A DNA stretch of 64,000 nucleotides from DAISJM01 sp036821485 (GTDB lineage Bacteria; Verrucomicrobiota; Kiritimatiellia; CAIQIC01; JAGNIJ01): NCBI GenBank assembly GCA_036821485.1, contig DAISJM010000009.1, forward strand, positions 25,349 to 89,348. The letters run 5' to 3'. The notes under the pieces are model-generated. The model did no database searches, was not told the DNA's origin, and saw only the letters and a program-made list of their open reading frames with translations. The translations under genes and the position numbers were made by a program. Positions 46,545 through 56,417 of the stretch are shown one piece after another; position 1 is the first letter of the stretch; each line of letters starts with the position of its first letter.

Positions 46545-47158
46545 AGCAACTCCCGGAGCAGATCCCCGGCTTGAAGTTCAAGCCCAGCATTGAGCCCGAG
46601 CACAGCGATGATCAGGATTTCTACTCAGAGTTCTATCGCCCCGTGCCTCGGGAATTCTCACCCGCCAACCAGGAAGTGCTCCGACAAGCTCTCCTGCGCG
46701 TTCCGAATCCCCGCTGCATCGTGGAGATTGGCGTTCAAAGGAACCCGTTGCCGGAGTCATCCACGGGCATCCTCCTTCGGAACAAACCCGAAGGCTGCGC
46801 CTATATCGGCGTGGATATTGAGGACAAGAGCCACCTGGCCGATCCGGACAAGAGCATCTTCACTCTGAAGATGGATTCATCCGATCACGCCTCCGTCTTC
46901 GCGCTCATGGATCGGCTCCACCTGACGCACATCGACTTTCTCTTCATCGATGGCTGGCACTCCGTGCGCCAGTGCCTCTCGGACTGGCAATACACCGGGA
47001 GGCTCGCGCCACGGGGCACCGTTGTGATGCACGATACCAACGTACATCCCGGACCCGTCGCAGTGTTTGAAGCCATTGATGAGACGCTCTTCGAGAAGAA
47101 CAAGCATTGCACGGAAGGCCCCGACTGGGGTATCGCGACGGTCGTGCGGCGAACGTGA
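46532..47158 (+). CDS. Class I SAM-dependent methyltransferase
   Basis: The 208-residue protein has a SAM-binding motif I, CIVEIGVQRNP, an acidic end of the second strand in YIGVDIEDK, and FLFIDGWHSVRQCLSDW with GTVVMHDTN, as in the Methyltransf_24/CmcI-type group that often modify sugars or secondary metabolites. Its start lies inside the GH31 gene behind GGAGCAGG, so the two are translated from one mRNA. Confidence 0.82.
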   Translation: MYSIKQLPEQIPGLKFKPSIEPEHSDDQDFYSEFYRPVPREFSPANQEVLRQALLRVPNPRCIVEIGVQRNPLPESSTGILLRNKPEGCAYIGVDIEDKSHLADPDKSIFTLKMDSSDHASVFALMDRLHLTHIDFLFIDGWHSVRQCLSDWQYTGRLAPRGTVVMHDTNVHPGPVAVFEAIDETLFEKNKHCTEGPDWGIATVVRRT

Positions 47159-47170
47159 ACCGACAAGCCC

Positions 47171-49390
47171 TCACATCAACGACAGCGCGTCCACATCGAC
47201 AGAGAAGGCCACCTTGTCCGGCCACTTGAAGTCCTTGAGCACCTTGCGAAGCGGCTCCGCCATGAGCTTCGTCAGCGGCGCGCGAAGGATGATCTGGTAG
47301 CGATACTCGCCCTTCGCCCGGGCCAGCGGCGCAGGTGCCGGTCCCGCCACGATCACGTGCTTCGTCAACAATGGCTGCAGCGCCTTGACGAAATGTTGCC
47401 CGGTGAGCTGCACAAGCTCCTCCACCGGCCCACGCAGCGTCATGCACACCACGCGGCTGAAGGGCGGATAGGACAGCTCACGGCGATATTCGATTTCCTG
47501 GTCGTAGAACTGCCCGAAGTCGAGACGCCGCGCAGCTTGGATCGCCGGATGAAACGGGGTGAAGGTCTGTACAATCACTTCACCGGGAATCTCACCGCGG
47601 CCGGCCCGCCCCGCCACCTGTGTGATCAGCTGGAACGTACGCTCCGCTGCGCGGAAGTCGGGCATGTGCAGGCTCATATCGGCAAACAGCACGCCGACCA
47701 GCGTCACGTTCGGGAAATGCAGCCCCTTGGCGATCATCTGCGTGCCGATGAGAATGTCGATCTTGCCGGTCCGGAAATCGCCGAGGATCGTCCCGTGCGA
47801 ACCCTTGTTCTTCGTCGTATCCGAATCCATCCGGCACACGCGCGCGTGCGGGAAGCACTTGGCGACAACACCCTCCACACGCTGGGTTCCGAAGCCGGCG
47901 AACTTGAAGGACTTGTCGCGGCATTTCTCATTGGGACACACCTGCGGCACCTTTCTGGTCACGCCGCAGATATGGCAGATCAGTTCTTCCGTTGCCCGGT
48001 GATAGGTCATGGCCACGCTGCAATGCTCACATTCGGCCACGTAACCGCAACGCGGGCAGACGATCGACGTGGCGTAGCCACGCCGGTTCAGGAACAGCAT
48101 GGTCTGCTCGCCTTTGTCCAGGCGCGCCTGCACCGCCTGGATCAGATCGCGCGAGAAGACGTTGACGTGCCCCTCCCGCTCGGCCTCCACCCGCATGTCC
48201 ACAATGTTCACCACCGGCATCTTCTGGTGATCCACCCGGTGCGGCATCACGGCCAAACCATACTTGCCGCTCTTCGCGTTGGCGTACGTTTCCAGCGCCG
48301 GCGTTGCCGTCCCCAGCACCACGGCACATTTTTCCATCCGGCCCCGCATCACCGCCACATCGCGCGCGTTGTAGCGCGGCGCGTCTTCCTGCTTGTAGGT
48401 CGGCTCGTGCTCTTCATCCACCACGATGAGCCCAAGGTTCTTCACCGGCGCGAACAGCGCCGATCGCGCCCCGATCGCTATGCTCGCCTTGCCTTCGTGT
48501 ACCCGGTGCCACTCGTCGTGACGTTCACCGTCGGAAAGCGCGCTGTGCAGGATCGCCACGCAATCGCCAAAGCGCGCGCGGAACCGTTCCATGGTCTGCG
48601 GGGTCAGCGCGATCTCAGGCACAAGCACAATCGCCCCCTTGCCCTGATCAGTCGCATGTTGGATCGCCTGCAGGTAAATCTCCGTCTTGCCGCTGCCCGT
48701 CACGCCATAGATAAGCACGACCGACGGGTTCATCGTATCAATCGCCTTGATCACCAGCGCCAACGCGTCCGTCTGCTGCGGCATGAGCTTCAGCGGCTCG
48801 GTCCGCAATATCTGTTGGTTCGCCAGCGGATCACGCCGCATCGCGCCGCGCCCGATCTGGACGAAGCCCTTCTTCTCCAGCGACCGTACGGCGGCCGTGG
48901 TCGTGCTCGCGGCGCGCGCGAGGTGGTTGAGGAACATCTGTTTGCCGGTGAGAAGAACATCCAACACGGCCGCCTGTTTGGGTGCGTGCTTGCGCAGCAG
49001 TTCGACCGCCGCGATATTCAACGCCTCTGCCGTCGGAAACACGAGCAGCCGTTCCTTGAACCCCGCGCCCTTCTTGCGGACGGCGCTGGGAAGCACGGTT
49101 CGCACGGCGAGTTCCACCGGTGCGACGTAGTAGTCGGCAATCCATCGCGCGAGGTCGAGGGTCTTTTCCTCCACCATCGCCTTCTTCCCCACCCGCTCGC
49201 GAATTTCCTTGAGGCCCTTGTACTCGGAGGATTCTTTGAAGCCGACGACGTAGCCGCGCGCTTCGGAGCGGCCGAACGGTACAACCACCATGCTTCCTAT
49301 TTCGATCTCGTGATCGATGCGCTCCGGCACGAGGTAGTCGAACTCGCGGTCGCGGGTCACTTCAACAATCACTCTGGCGATGCGGGGCAT
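47171..49390 (-). CDS. priA: Primosomal replication helicase PriA
   Basis: PriA restarts stalled replication forks. The 739-residue protein has an N-terminal DNA-binding domain (ARVIVEVTRDREFDYLVPE), Walker A in LIYGVTGSGKTEIYLQ, DEEH in VVDEEHEPTYKQED, and the eight-Cys zinc region (CPRCGYVAECEHC, then CHICG, CPNEKC). The C-terminal helicase motif QVAGRAGRG is present. The ATG at 49390 gives the usual start MPRIARV. Confidence 0.96.
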   Translation of the reverse strand: MPRIARVIVEVTRDREFDYLVPERIDHEIEIGSMVVVPFGRSEARGYVVGFKESSEYKGLKEIRERVGKKAMVEEKTLDLARWIADYYVAPVELAVRTVLPSAVRKKGAGFKERLLVFPTAEALNIAAVELLRKHAPKQAAVLDVLLTGKQMFLNHLARAASTTTAAVRSLEKKGFVQIGRGAMRRDPLANQQILRTEPLKLMPQQTDALALVIKAIDTMNPSVVLIYGVTGSGKTEIYLQAIQHATDQGKGAIVLVPEIALTPQTMERFRARFGDCVAILHSALSDGERHDEWHRVHEGKASIAIGARSALFAPVKNLGLIVVDEEHEPTYKQEDAPRYNARDVAVMRGRMEKCAVVLGTATPALETYANAKSGKYGLAVMPHRVDHQKMPVVNIVDMRVEAEREGHVNVFSRDLIQAVQARLDKGEQTMLFLNRRGYATSIVCPRCGYVAECEHCSVAMTYHRATEELICHICGVTRKVPQVCPNEKCRDKSFKFAGFGTQRVEGVVAKCFPHARVCRMDSDTTKNKGSHGTILGDFRTGKIDILIGTQMIAKGLHFPNVTLVGVLFADMSLHMPDFRAAERTFQLITQVAGRAGRGEIPGEVIVQTFTPFHPAIQAARRLDFGQFYDQEIEYRRELSYPPFSRVVCMTLRGPVEELVQLTGQHFVKALQPLLTKHVIVAGPAPAPLARAKGEYRYQIILRAPLTKLMAEPLRKVLKDFKWPDKVAFSVDVDALSLM

Positions 49391-49438
49391 GGGACTTCTA
49401 TTCTTCACGCTGCCGCGCAACATGCAAGCCCATGCGGA

Positions 49439-50581
49439 TCAGTCGAGACGTTTATGGAATCTCAGGGTGGCCAGCGTGAGGATGCCCGCGCCCCAAGCCA
49501 GCAGAACAAGGCCGTGCGGCCAGAGAACTGCCGGCCCGGCGGCCTTCAGAAAGACGCCCCGGATGATGGTCAGGTAATACTTCAGCGGAATGAAATACGT
49601 GGCCCAGCGAATGCCCCACGGCATGTTCTCCACGGGGAAGATGAAACCCGACAGCAGCACAAAGGGCATCATCACAAAGAACGCGGCCACCAGCATCGCC
49701 TGCTGCTGGGTCTGCGCCATCGTGGATATGAGCAGCCCCAATCCGAGCGTCGTCAGCAGGAACAGCGCGGACGACACGTAGATCCACAGCACGTTGCCGT
49801 GCATCGGCACTTGAAAGACCCACAGGATCACCGGCAGGCAGAGGGTCACCTCCACCAATCCGATGATCGCGAAGGGCAGCAGCTTGCCTGCCACCAGTTC
49901 ACCCGGACGCAAGGGCGTGACGATGAGCTGCTCCATCGTCCCCTCTTCCCGCTCCTTCACCAGTGCCATGCTGGTCACAATCATCGTCGTCACCAGCAAC
50001 AACACGCCCATGATGCCCGGCAACATGTAGAAGCGCGACCGAAGGTCCGGGTTGTACCACGCCCGCGACTCAACGGTGACCGTCGGCAGTTCGAGATCGC
50101 CCCGCACCTGCTGCAGTCTCCGGATCTCCACGCGCACCAGCCGCTCGGAAAACAGCCGCGTCGCCTTCTGAAGGTAGTTCAACCCCTGCACTCCGAAGTT
50201 GCTGTCCGACCCGTCCACGAGCACCTGCACGGAAGCCGGCCGGCTTGCCACCAGCGCCTTGCCGAAATCCACGGGAATCACCAACACGAGCCCGGCCTTG
50301 CCTGCCACGAGCAAGTCCCCATCATGCTCGTCGGACCCACCCAGCATCGTTGTCTGGAAGTAACCCGAGGATTCCAACGATCGGACGTATTCACGGCTGA
50401 GATACGAATGGTCCTGGTCGCGGACCGCCAGCGAGACCTCCCGCAGATCCGTCGTCGCCGCGAGGCCAAACACGATGAGCTGGATCACCGGCGTGATCAG
50501 CAGGATGCCGAAGATCTTGCGGTCGCGGCGGAGCTGGTTGAACTCTTTCACGAGCAGGCAACGTATGCGGTAGAGGCTCAT
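49439..50581 (-). CDS. ABC-2-type transporter permease (second)
   Basis: The 380-residue protein has one N-terminal membrane segment (IFGILLITPVIQLIVFGLA), a large periplasmic domain of about 150 residues and five C-terminal membrane segments, with the ABC-2 signature EREEGTMEQLIVTPLRPGEL. It is the last gene of the export operon, one base after the other permease, and is a YbhR/YhhJ-type partner. Probably it pairs with that permease to form the channel. Confidence 0.93.
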   Translation of the reverse strand: MSLYRIRCLLVKEFNQLRRDRKIFGILLITPVIQLIVFGLAATTDLREVSLAVRDQDHSYLSREYVRSLESSGYFQTTMLGGSDEHDGDLLVAGKAGLVLVIPVDFGKALVASRPASVQVLVDGSDSNFGVQGLNYLQKATRLFSERLVRVEIRRLQQVRGDLELPTVTVESRAWYNPDLRSRFYMLPGIMGVLLLVTTMIVTSMALVKEREEGTMEQLIVTPLRPGELVAGKLLPFAIIGLVEVTLCLPVILWVFQVPMHGNVLWIYVSSALFLLTTLGLGLLISTMAQTQQQAMLVAAFFVMMPFVLLSGFIFPVENMPWGIRWATYFIPLKYYLTIIRGVFLKAAGPAVLWPHGLVLLAWGAGILTLATLRFHKRLD

Positions 50582-50582
50582 G

Positions 50583-51707
50583 TCATACCGCCTTCCGGGT
50601 CATGCGCGCCGAGAGCAGGTTGAACAGCACACCCAACAGCATCATCGCAAGCATGTCCACCCACACCGCCGAGAGCGGCGCATCCTTGATGATGATGCCG
50701 CGCAGCGCGGCGATGAAATAGCGCGGAACCACAAGCAACGTCAGCCCCTGGATCGGCAACGGCATGTTCTTGATCGGAAAGATCAGCCCCGAGAGAAGAA
50801 TCGACGGCAAAAGCGACGCGATAATGGCCACCTGGAACGCTACCTGCTGCGAACTCGTGATCGATGAAATGAACACACCCATGCCCAACGCGGCAAAAAG
50901 GAACACGAGCGTGCAGATCGCCAGCAACACATACGATCCCTGCACCACCACGCCGAACAGCCAGTAACCGAGCAGAAGAATCATCACCATCGTGGCCAGG
51001 CAGATCACCACGTAGGGCAGCGTCTTGCCCAGGATCAACTCCTCCGACTTCAACGGCGAGACCATCATCTGCTCCATCGTGCCGCGTTCCTTCTCACGTA
51101 CGATGGAAAGCGATGTAGCGATGACGGCCGACAGCATCAGCAGCATGCCGATCAGGCCCGGCACCAGGAAACGGGCGCTGACCAATTCCGGGTTGAACCA
51201 TATCCGCGGCTCGGGCACAACAATCGGCAACGATGCCGGCAATCCGTTACGCGCCAGCATGTCGACACGCGCGTTGCGCGCGGCACGGTCACCCAGCGCA
51301 TCGAGATAACCAATGGCCGTCGTCGCTGTGTTGGCGTCCGCCGCGTCCACCAGCGCTTGAACATGTACCTCTCCCCCGCGCACCAGATCACTCGCAAAAC
51401 CACGCGGCACGACCAGCACGGCGCGCACTCCGCCCCGAATCAGCAACGGATCGGCCTCGTCCTCGCGATCCAGGGTCGTGACGCGGTCGAAGTACGGATT
51501 TTGGAACAGACTGTCGAGAAACTCGCGACTTTGACGCGTGTTGTCGTGATCCAGCACGGCGATGCGGATATGCTTCACATCGAACGACAGCGCATAGCCA
51601 TAGAGCATCAGCAACAACACCGGCACGAAGACCAACAGGCCGAGCGATAACGGGTCCCGCCGGATCTGCCGGAACTCCTTTTTAAAAATGGCACGGAACC
51701 GTCTCAT
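50583..51707 (-). CDS. ABC-2-type transporter permease (first)
   Basis: The 374-residue protein has the same layout as its neighbour: a first membrane segment (GLLVFVPVLLLMLYGYALSF), a periplasmic domain, then about five more, with EKERGTMEQMMVSPLKSEEL as the ABC-2 signature. It overlaps the upstream ATPase by four bases. The two permeases resemble each other along their whole length and probably arose by duplication. Confidence 0.93.
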   Translation of the reverse strand: MRRFRAIFKKEFRQIRRDPLSLGLLVFVPVLLLMLYGYALSFDVKHIRIAVLDHDNTRQSREFLDSLFQNPYFDRVTTLDREDEADPLLIRGGVRAVLVVPRGFASDLVRGGEVHVQALVDAADANTATTAIGYLDALGDRAARNARVDMLARNGLPASLPIVVPEPRIWFNPELVSARFLVPGLIGMLLMLSAVIATSLSIVREKERGTMEQMMVSPLKSEELILGKTLPYVVICLATMVMILLLGYWLFGVVVQGSYVLLAICTLVFLFAALGMGVFISSITSSQQVAFQVAIIASLLPSILLSGLIFPIKNMPLPIQGLTLLVVPRYFIAALRGIIIKDAPLSAVWVDMLAMMLLGVLFNLLSARMTRKAV

Positions 51708-52666
51708 GCCGGCCTCGCCTCCATGTCCTTTTGCACCAGCCGGATAAAAGCATCTTCCAGCGTCACGCTCACCGCCTCCACCGACCGCGGCTCCAAACCC
51801 CTGCTCTGCAATTCACCACGAAGATCTCCGGCCGCCATCAGCCCCCGCTCGCAGAACACGTGCAGCCTGGCGCCGAAATACGACGTGGCCAGCACGTGCG
51901 GCAGTCCGTCCATCTTCTCCCGCGCGCCCCGGAATGAGGCAAGGTCCACTTCAAAAAGGTCTTCCTGCACCGCGTCCTTTTTCAAGACAGACGGGGTGTC
52001 GAGCGCGATCAGCCGGCCACCGCTGATGAAACCGATCCGCCCACAGAATTCCGCCTCATCCATGAAATGGGTGGTGATCAACACCGTCACCCCGTCACGC
52101 GCCAGGCCTTGAATCAAATCCCAGAATAACCGCCGCGAGATGGGATCCACGCCGCTGGTCGGTTCGTCGAGAAAGAGGATGGGCGGCTCATGCAGCACCG
52201 CGCAACCCAACGCCAGCCGCTGCTGCAACGCACCCGAGAGTTGCCCGGTAAGCTGATCTTCGAGTCCGGCAAGCCCCGCCATGCGCACCACGTACTCCTC
52301 GCGCTCGCGCAACCGCCCGCCGCGGAGACCATACACACCGCCGTAGAATGCAATATTCTCAGCCACGGTCATGTCGCGATACAGGCTGAACTTCTGCGAC
52401 ATGTAGCCGATGTGCTCACGTACCCGTTCCGACTCCTTGTTGATATCGTATCCGCCCACCAAGGCTGTACCGGCGGACGACGACAGCAATCCGCAGAGCA
52501 TCCGGATGGTCGTGGATTTTCCCGCGCCGTTCGGCCCGAGAAATCCAAAGATCTCACCCTTGCTCACCGAGAAGCTCACGCGATCCACCGCCGTGAACTT
52601 GCCGAATCGCTTCGTCAGTTCCCGGACCTCGATCACGCGATCTCCGTTGTTCAACGGATCAGTCAC
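51704..52666 (-). CDS. ABC transporter ATPase (second)
   Basis: The 320-residue ATPase has Walker A GPNGAGKSTTIRML, Walker B ILFLDEPTSGVDP and the H-loop in TTHFMDEAEFC. The signature motif reads LSGALQQR, a variant of the canonical LSGGQ. Four-base overlaps on both sides couple it to tolC upstream and the permease downstream. Confidence 0.94.
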   Translation of the reverse strand: MTDPLNNGDRVIEVRELTKRFGKFTAVDRVSFSVSKGEIFGFLGPNGAGKSTTIRMLCGLLSSSAGTALVGGYDINKESERVREHIGYMSQKFSLYRDMTVAENIAFYGGVYGLRGGRLREREEYVVRMAGLAGLEDQLTGQLSGALQQRLALGCAVLHEPPILFLDEPTSGVDPISRRLFWDLIQGLARDGVTVLITTHFMDEAEFCGRIGFISGGRLIALDTPSVLKKDAVQEDLFEVDLASFRGAREKMDGLPHVLATSYFGARLHVFCERGLMAAGDLRGELQSRGLEPRSVEAVSVTLEDAFIRLVQKDMEARPA

Positions 52667-53997
52667 TTCGTCGCCTCCACAACCTCCGAGCGCAGCAGGC
52701 CCACCGCCCTGTCCAATGCCGCGCGCGCGCTGAGGGCGTCGGCCTTGGCCGACACCACTTGGAATTCTGCATCCGTCACCTGGGCATGTGCATCGAGTAC
52801 GTCGGCGTGCCGCGCAAGGCCGTTCTTCCAGAGATCCGTCGCCGCCTGCAAGTTACGCTCCGCGCTCTTGGCCACGCGCGCAGCCACCTCCATGCGATCC
52901 CACGCGTCCTGCAGCGCAATCCGGGCTTCGCGCACATCCAGCATGACGCGCTCCTCCTGCTCCGCGACCTGCAATTCCGCCTGCGCAAGACGCGCGCGTG
53001 ACTCGCGCACCTTCGCCCGGGTCAGGCCCGAATCGAGCACGTTCCAGTTCAGCAAAACACCTACAAACGCATCGTCAGCCCACTTGTCTTCCGGCGGAAT
53101 ATTCAGATTGTTCGGTCTCGCCTGTTCATAGCGCGCCATGAGCGATACGTGCGGATAGAAGTCAGCCTTGGATGACTTCAGGCTCGATCTCGCCGCCTCC
53201 GCGCGCATTCGCCGGGCGGCCAGTTCCGGGCGGTTCGTATACGCAGCCTGCAGCAGAGCCTCCTCGCCCGGAAGCTTGGCGGCCGCCTCCACGGCCGGTT
53301 CGTCCGGCTTCGAATCGGCGGGCAGCTCACGTCCGACAAGGTAGGCCAGATTAGCCCGCGCGCTTTCTTCCGCGCGCCGCGCTGCTGCCAACCGCAACCG
53401 TGTCTGCTCCATCAACACCTCGGTGGCCAACGCGTCATTGTCCGTCGCCAATCCGGCCTCACGCAGGTTCGCCATGTCACGGTCATGCTGCTCCATCCGC
53501 TTCACCGATGCGCCAAAGGACGCCTCGGAGTAGTAGGCCTTTGCCCAGCGCCAGTAGGTTTGCAGCGTCCGCAACATCAGGTCGGCTTCGGCCGACCGCG
53601 CATCGAGTTGCGCGCCCTGCTCCTGTGATTCCGCGGCGCGCCGCTGACTGCTGATGCGACCGCCGGTGTACAAGGGCTCCGTCAGGGTCACCGATGCGCT
53701 GTACCGGTCCTCGATCGCCGGAATGATCGCGGTCGGGCTGAACGACGAATCCTGCAGGCCCTCATACCGCGATGCGCGCGCGTCGACATCGACCGACGGC
53801 AGACGCCGTGCATCGGCCTGATCGCGCTGCGCTCCCGATACGCGGACTTCCTCCTTCGCGGCCTTCAGTAACGGACTGTGCAACAGCGCCTCGGCCACCA
53901 TGTCGTCGGCCGACACGCGCGACCCCTCCGGCCCGGCCGCCAGTGCGGGCACCGCAAGGGAGAGACACAGAGCCATCTGCCACCACTTCAGTTTCAT
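52663..53997 (-). CDS. TolC-family outer-membrane efflux protein
   Basis: The 444-residue protein has a signal peptide (LCLSLAVPALAAG) and two repeated long-helix halves with many Ala/Glu/Gln residues, including TLTEPLYTGGRISSQRRAAE, typical of the TolC/OEP fold. It would form the outer-membrane duct for the operon's exporter and implies a Gram-negative envelope. It lies between the two ATPase genes with four-base overlaps. Confidence 0.93.
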   Translation of the reverse strand: MKLKWWQMALCLSLAVPALAAGPEGSRVSADDMVAEALLHSPLLKAAKEEVRVSGAQRDQADARRLPSVDVDARASRYEGLQDSSFSPTAIIPAIEDRYSASVTLTEPLYTGGRISSQRRAAESQEQGAQLDARSAEADLMLRTLQTYWRWAKAYYSEASFGASVKRMEQHDRDMANLREAGLATDNDALATEVLMEQTRLRLAAARRAEESARANLAYLVGRELPADSKPDEPAVEAAAKLPGEEALLQAAYTNRPELAARRMRAEAARSSLKSSKADFYPHVSLMARYEQARPNNLNIPPEDKWADDAFVGVLLNWNVLDSGLTRAKVRESRARLAQAELQVAEQEERVMLDVREARIALQDAWDRMEVAARVAKSAERNLQAATDLWKNGLARHADVLDAHAQVTDAEFQVVSAKADALSARAALDRAVGLLRSEVVEATK

Positions 53998-54977
53998 GAT
54001 CCACCTCCCGGCGCCTGGCTGGAACCCAGCAGCGCCACAAAAACATCCTCAAGCGAGGGCTGACTCTTCTCGATATGCACCGGACACAGCCCTTCCTTCT
54101 CCAACGCACCGGACACAGCACGGGCATCCTCATCGCCCCGTAGCGTCCAGAAATGAATATGATCGCCGTACAGCACGAGTTGTGTGGATGGCCACTGCCG
54201 CCGCAACGCCGTGTAACCCGCCGCCGCAGACGAACAGCGCACGACATAGACCTGGCCCGGCAGCGAGGCGCGGACCTCGTCGGGCGTCCCCGTTTGAAAG
54301 ACGCGCCCCTTATGCATCAACCCGATACGATGACACCGCTCCGCCTCGTCGAGATACGGCGTTGTCATCAGTATCGTCACGCCCTGCTCGAGAATGCCGC
54401 TCAGGATGTTCCAGAACTCGCCACGCGAAACCGGGTCCACTCCCGTCGACGGCTCGTCGAGCAGAATCAAATCCGGCGTGTGAATCAACGTGCAGGCCAG
54501 CGCGAGCTTCTTCTTCATACCGCCCGACAGCGCCTGCGCCAACCGCTTGCGGAACGGGGCCAGACGGGTGAAGGCCAACAGTTCCTCCCGGCGCGCGTCG
54601 AACCCCGCCACGCCGTGCAACTCGGCAAAGAACTCGATGTTCTCGTCAACCGAGAGATCGCCGTACAACGTGAACTCCTGCGACAGGTACCCGATCCGCG
54701 CCTTGATCTTCTCGCTGGCCGTACGGAGATCATGCCCAAGCACGGTGCCTTCGCCGCCCGTCGGATTCAGGATTCCGCACAGCAACCGGATCGCCGTGCT
54801 CTTGCCGGCTCCGTCCGGCCCCACCAAACCGAACATTTCTCCGCGAAGCACCTCAAGATCCAGCCCATCGACGGCCTTGTTGCCCCCAAAGTGCCGGGAA
54901 AGACGGTGCGCCCGAATCGCGGCGCCGCTCTCCGCACTTTGGCTTTCAATGTTCGATGTTGGATGTTCGACATTCAT
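53994..54977 (-). CDS. ABC transporter ATPase (first)
   Basis: The 327-residue ATPase has Walker A GPDGAGKSTAIRLL, signature LSGGMKKKLALA and Walker B LILLDEPSTGVDP. The H-loop His of the TTHxxDEA region appears as Pro-Tyr (TTPYLDEAERC), which often marks the weaker site in paired ATPases. E. coli YbhF fuses two such domains in one protein; here they are separate genes. Confidence 0.93.
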   Translation of the reverse strand: MNVEHPTSNIESQSAESGAAIRAHRLSRHFGGNKAVDGLDLEVLRGEMFGLVGPDGAGKSTAIRLLCGILNPTGGEGTVLGHDLRTASEKIKARIGYLSQEFTLYGDLSVDENIEFFAELHGVAGFDARREELLAFTRLAPFRKRLAQALSGGMKKKLALACTLIHTPDLILLDEPSTGVDPVSRGEFWNILSGILEQGVTILMTTPYLDEAERCHRIGLMHKGRVFQTGTPDEVRASLPGQVYVVRCSSAAAGYTALRRQWPSTQLVLYGDHIHFWTLRGDEDARAVSGALEKEGLCPVHIEKSQPSLEDVFVALLGSSQAPGGGS

Positions 54978-55735
54978 TCCGTGAGATATCCGTCCGCGGG
55001 CATACCCGGCTTGAAGATGCCTTTGGGATTCTTGAGCGTGATCTTCACCCGGTACACCAGCTTGGCGCGCTCATCCGGCGTCTGGACATTGCGGGGAGTA
55101 AACTCTGCCTCCGGCGAAATGAACGTCACCAGCCCCTCGAAGAATCGCTTGTCGCCATCCACCTTCACCCTCGCGGGCTGCCCCAATTTGACCCGGGCCA
55201 GATGCGATTCCGGCACGTAGACCGACAGCCACACTTCGTCGAGGCGCGAAAGCTGTACCACCGGCGTCCCCACGGAAATGACCTCACCCTCCTCACGACT
55301 CTTCGTTGTCACAACGCCATCCATAGGCGCCGTCACCCGGCAATCCGCCACGGCCTTCTCCGCCAACGCCAGCCGCGCCCGGGCGAGATCGACCCCGGCC
55401 TGTGCATCATCCAGTTGCTTCTGCGTCACGCTCTTCTGCTCGAACACCTGCTTGATGCGTTTGAAGTCCGCCTCCGCTGCGCGAGCCGCGGCTGCCGCCT
55501 CATCGCGCCGCAACTCGTAGTCGCGCGAATCGATCTGCGCCACAAGATCACCCTTGCTGACCACGGCGCCCTCCTGCAGAGGCAGGCTGGCGATGCGTCC
55601 GCCGACCTGCGGCGCCACCAGCACCTGCGTACATTCAATCGTGCCGGAGCCATCGGGCCCACCCCGTTCCACAAGGCCACAACCCGATGCCGCAAGAACG
55701 CCCGCCAGCATGATCCATGTGTAATACCGTTTCAT
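54974..55735 (-). CDS. HlyD/YbhG-type membrane fusion protein
   Basis: The 253-residue protein has a lipoprotein-like start (MLAGVLAASGCGL), then biotinyl-lipoyl-like halves (GRIASLPLQEGAVVSKGDLV and VTAPMDGVVTTKSREEGEVI) around a helical hairpin. It would link the inner-membrane exporter to TolC across the periplasm. It overlaps both neighbours by four bases. Confidence 0.94.
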   Translation of the reverse strand: MKRYYTWIMLAGVLAASGCGLVERGGPDGSGTIECTQVLVAPQVGGRIASLPLQEGAVVSKGDLVAQIDSRDYELRRDEAAAAARAAEADFKRIKQVFEQKSVTQKQLDDAQAGVDLARARLALAEKAVADCRVTAPMDGVVTTKSREEGEVISVGTPVVQLSRLDEVWLSVYVPESHLARVKLGQPARVKVDGDKRFFEGLVTFISPEAEFTPRNVQTPDERAKLVYRVKITLKNPKGIFKPGMPADGYLTE

Positions 55736-56364
55736 GATTTGCTCCTTCCGGCCTCATCCGTAGCGAGGCCATGCATCAACAATTCCAGGATCTCTTTGCG
55801 CCGTGCCTTCAAATTCAGTTTTGGCAAAGGGATGATTCCGATCCGCAGACGAGCCGTGACCTCCACGAGATTGAGGCTGAAGAAGCAAAGGCCCATGATG
55901 CTCCACCAAGCATGGATCGGGTGTCCCTTGCGCAGTTCTCCGCGCTTGATCCCTTCGGCAAGAACCTCCAAGGGTACCAGCACCCGGGAACGCACGAAAC
56001 CGGCCAGCGCATGGCCCAACAGATCGCCGTGCATTGCGAACGCCAATCCCATCAGCCTCATCCGATCGGGATGCGCGGTGTAGTAGTCGAACAGGCCGTC
56101 CACGAGAAACGCCAGTCGCTCCCGTGCATCGGCAAAAGGCTTCCTGCGTTCCGCCAAGTGATCCAGAAACCCGCCCAATACCATGCGGATCGCTTCGACA
56201 AACATCGTGTGCTTGTTCTCGAAGTAGTAGTAGATCAGCGCGCTGTTGACGCCTGCCTCGCGGCCCAGCAGCCGCGTGGTGGCCCCCTTCACACCCTTCC
56301 GGGAGAAGACGGTCACCGCCGCATCAAGTATCCTCTGCCTCTGCTCTGAATCGATTCGCGCCAT
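55732..56364 (-). CDS. TetR-family repressor of the export operon
   Basis: The 210-residue protein has a TetR helix-turn-helix at residues 20-60 (ATTRLLGREAGVNSALIYYY) and an all-helical ligand domain. It is the first gene of the operon and overlaps the HlyD gene by four bases, the CecR/YbiH-ybhGFSR arrangement. It probably represses its own transcript through the palindrome 38 bp upstream. Confidence 0.93.
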   Translation of the reverse strand: MARIDSEQRQRILDAAVTVFSRKGVKGATTRLLGREAGVNSALIYYYFENKHTMFVEAIRMVLGGFLDHLAERRKPFADARERLAFLVDGLFDYYTAHPDRMRLMGLAFAMHGDLLGHALAGFVRSRVLVPLEVLAEGIKRGELRKGHPIHAWWSIMGLCFFSLNLVEVTARLRIGIIPLPKLNLKARRKEILELLMHGLATDEAGRSKS

Positions 56365-56401
56365 GACAAACCCCTCTCCACTTCACACACATACACGAAT
56401 G

Positions 56402-56417
56402 TTAATCACTTGATTAA
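56402..56417. promoter_or_regulatory. Putative TetR operator
   Basis: TTAATCACTTGATTAA is a perfect palindrome with a 2-base centre, 38 bp upstream of the TetR gene. A partial repeat, ATGATTAA, follows at 56423-56430. The AT-rich patch stands out from GC-rich surroundings. Confidence 0.7.

Noticed and set aside
47357..50623. A 1088-codon open frame antisense to priA and a permease
   Set aside because: Opposite two well-supported genes; product is His/Arg/Gln-rich without domains, a typical high-GC shadow.
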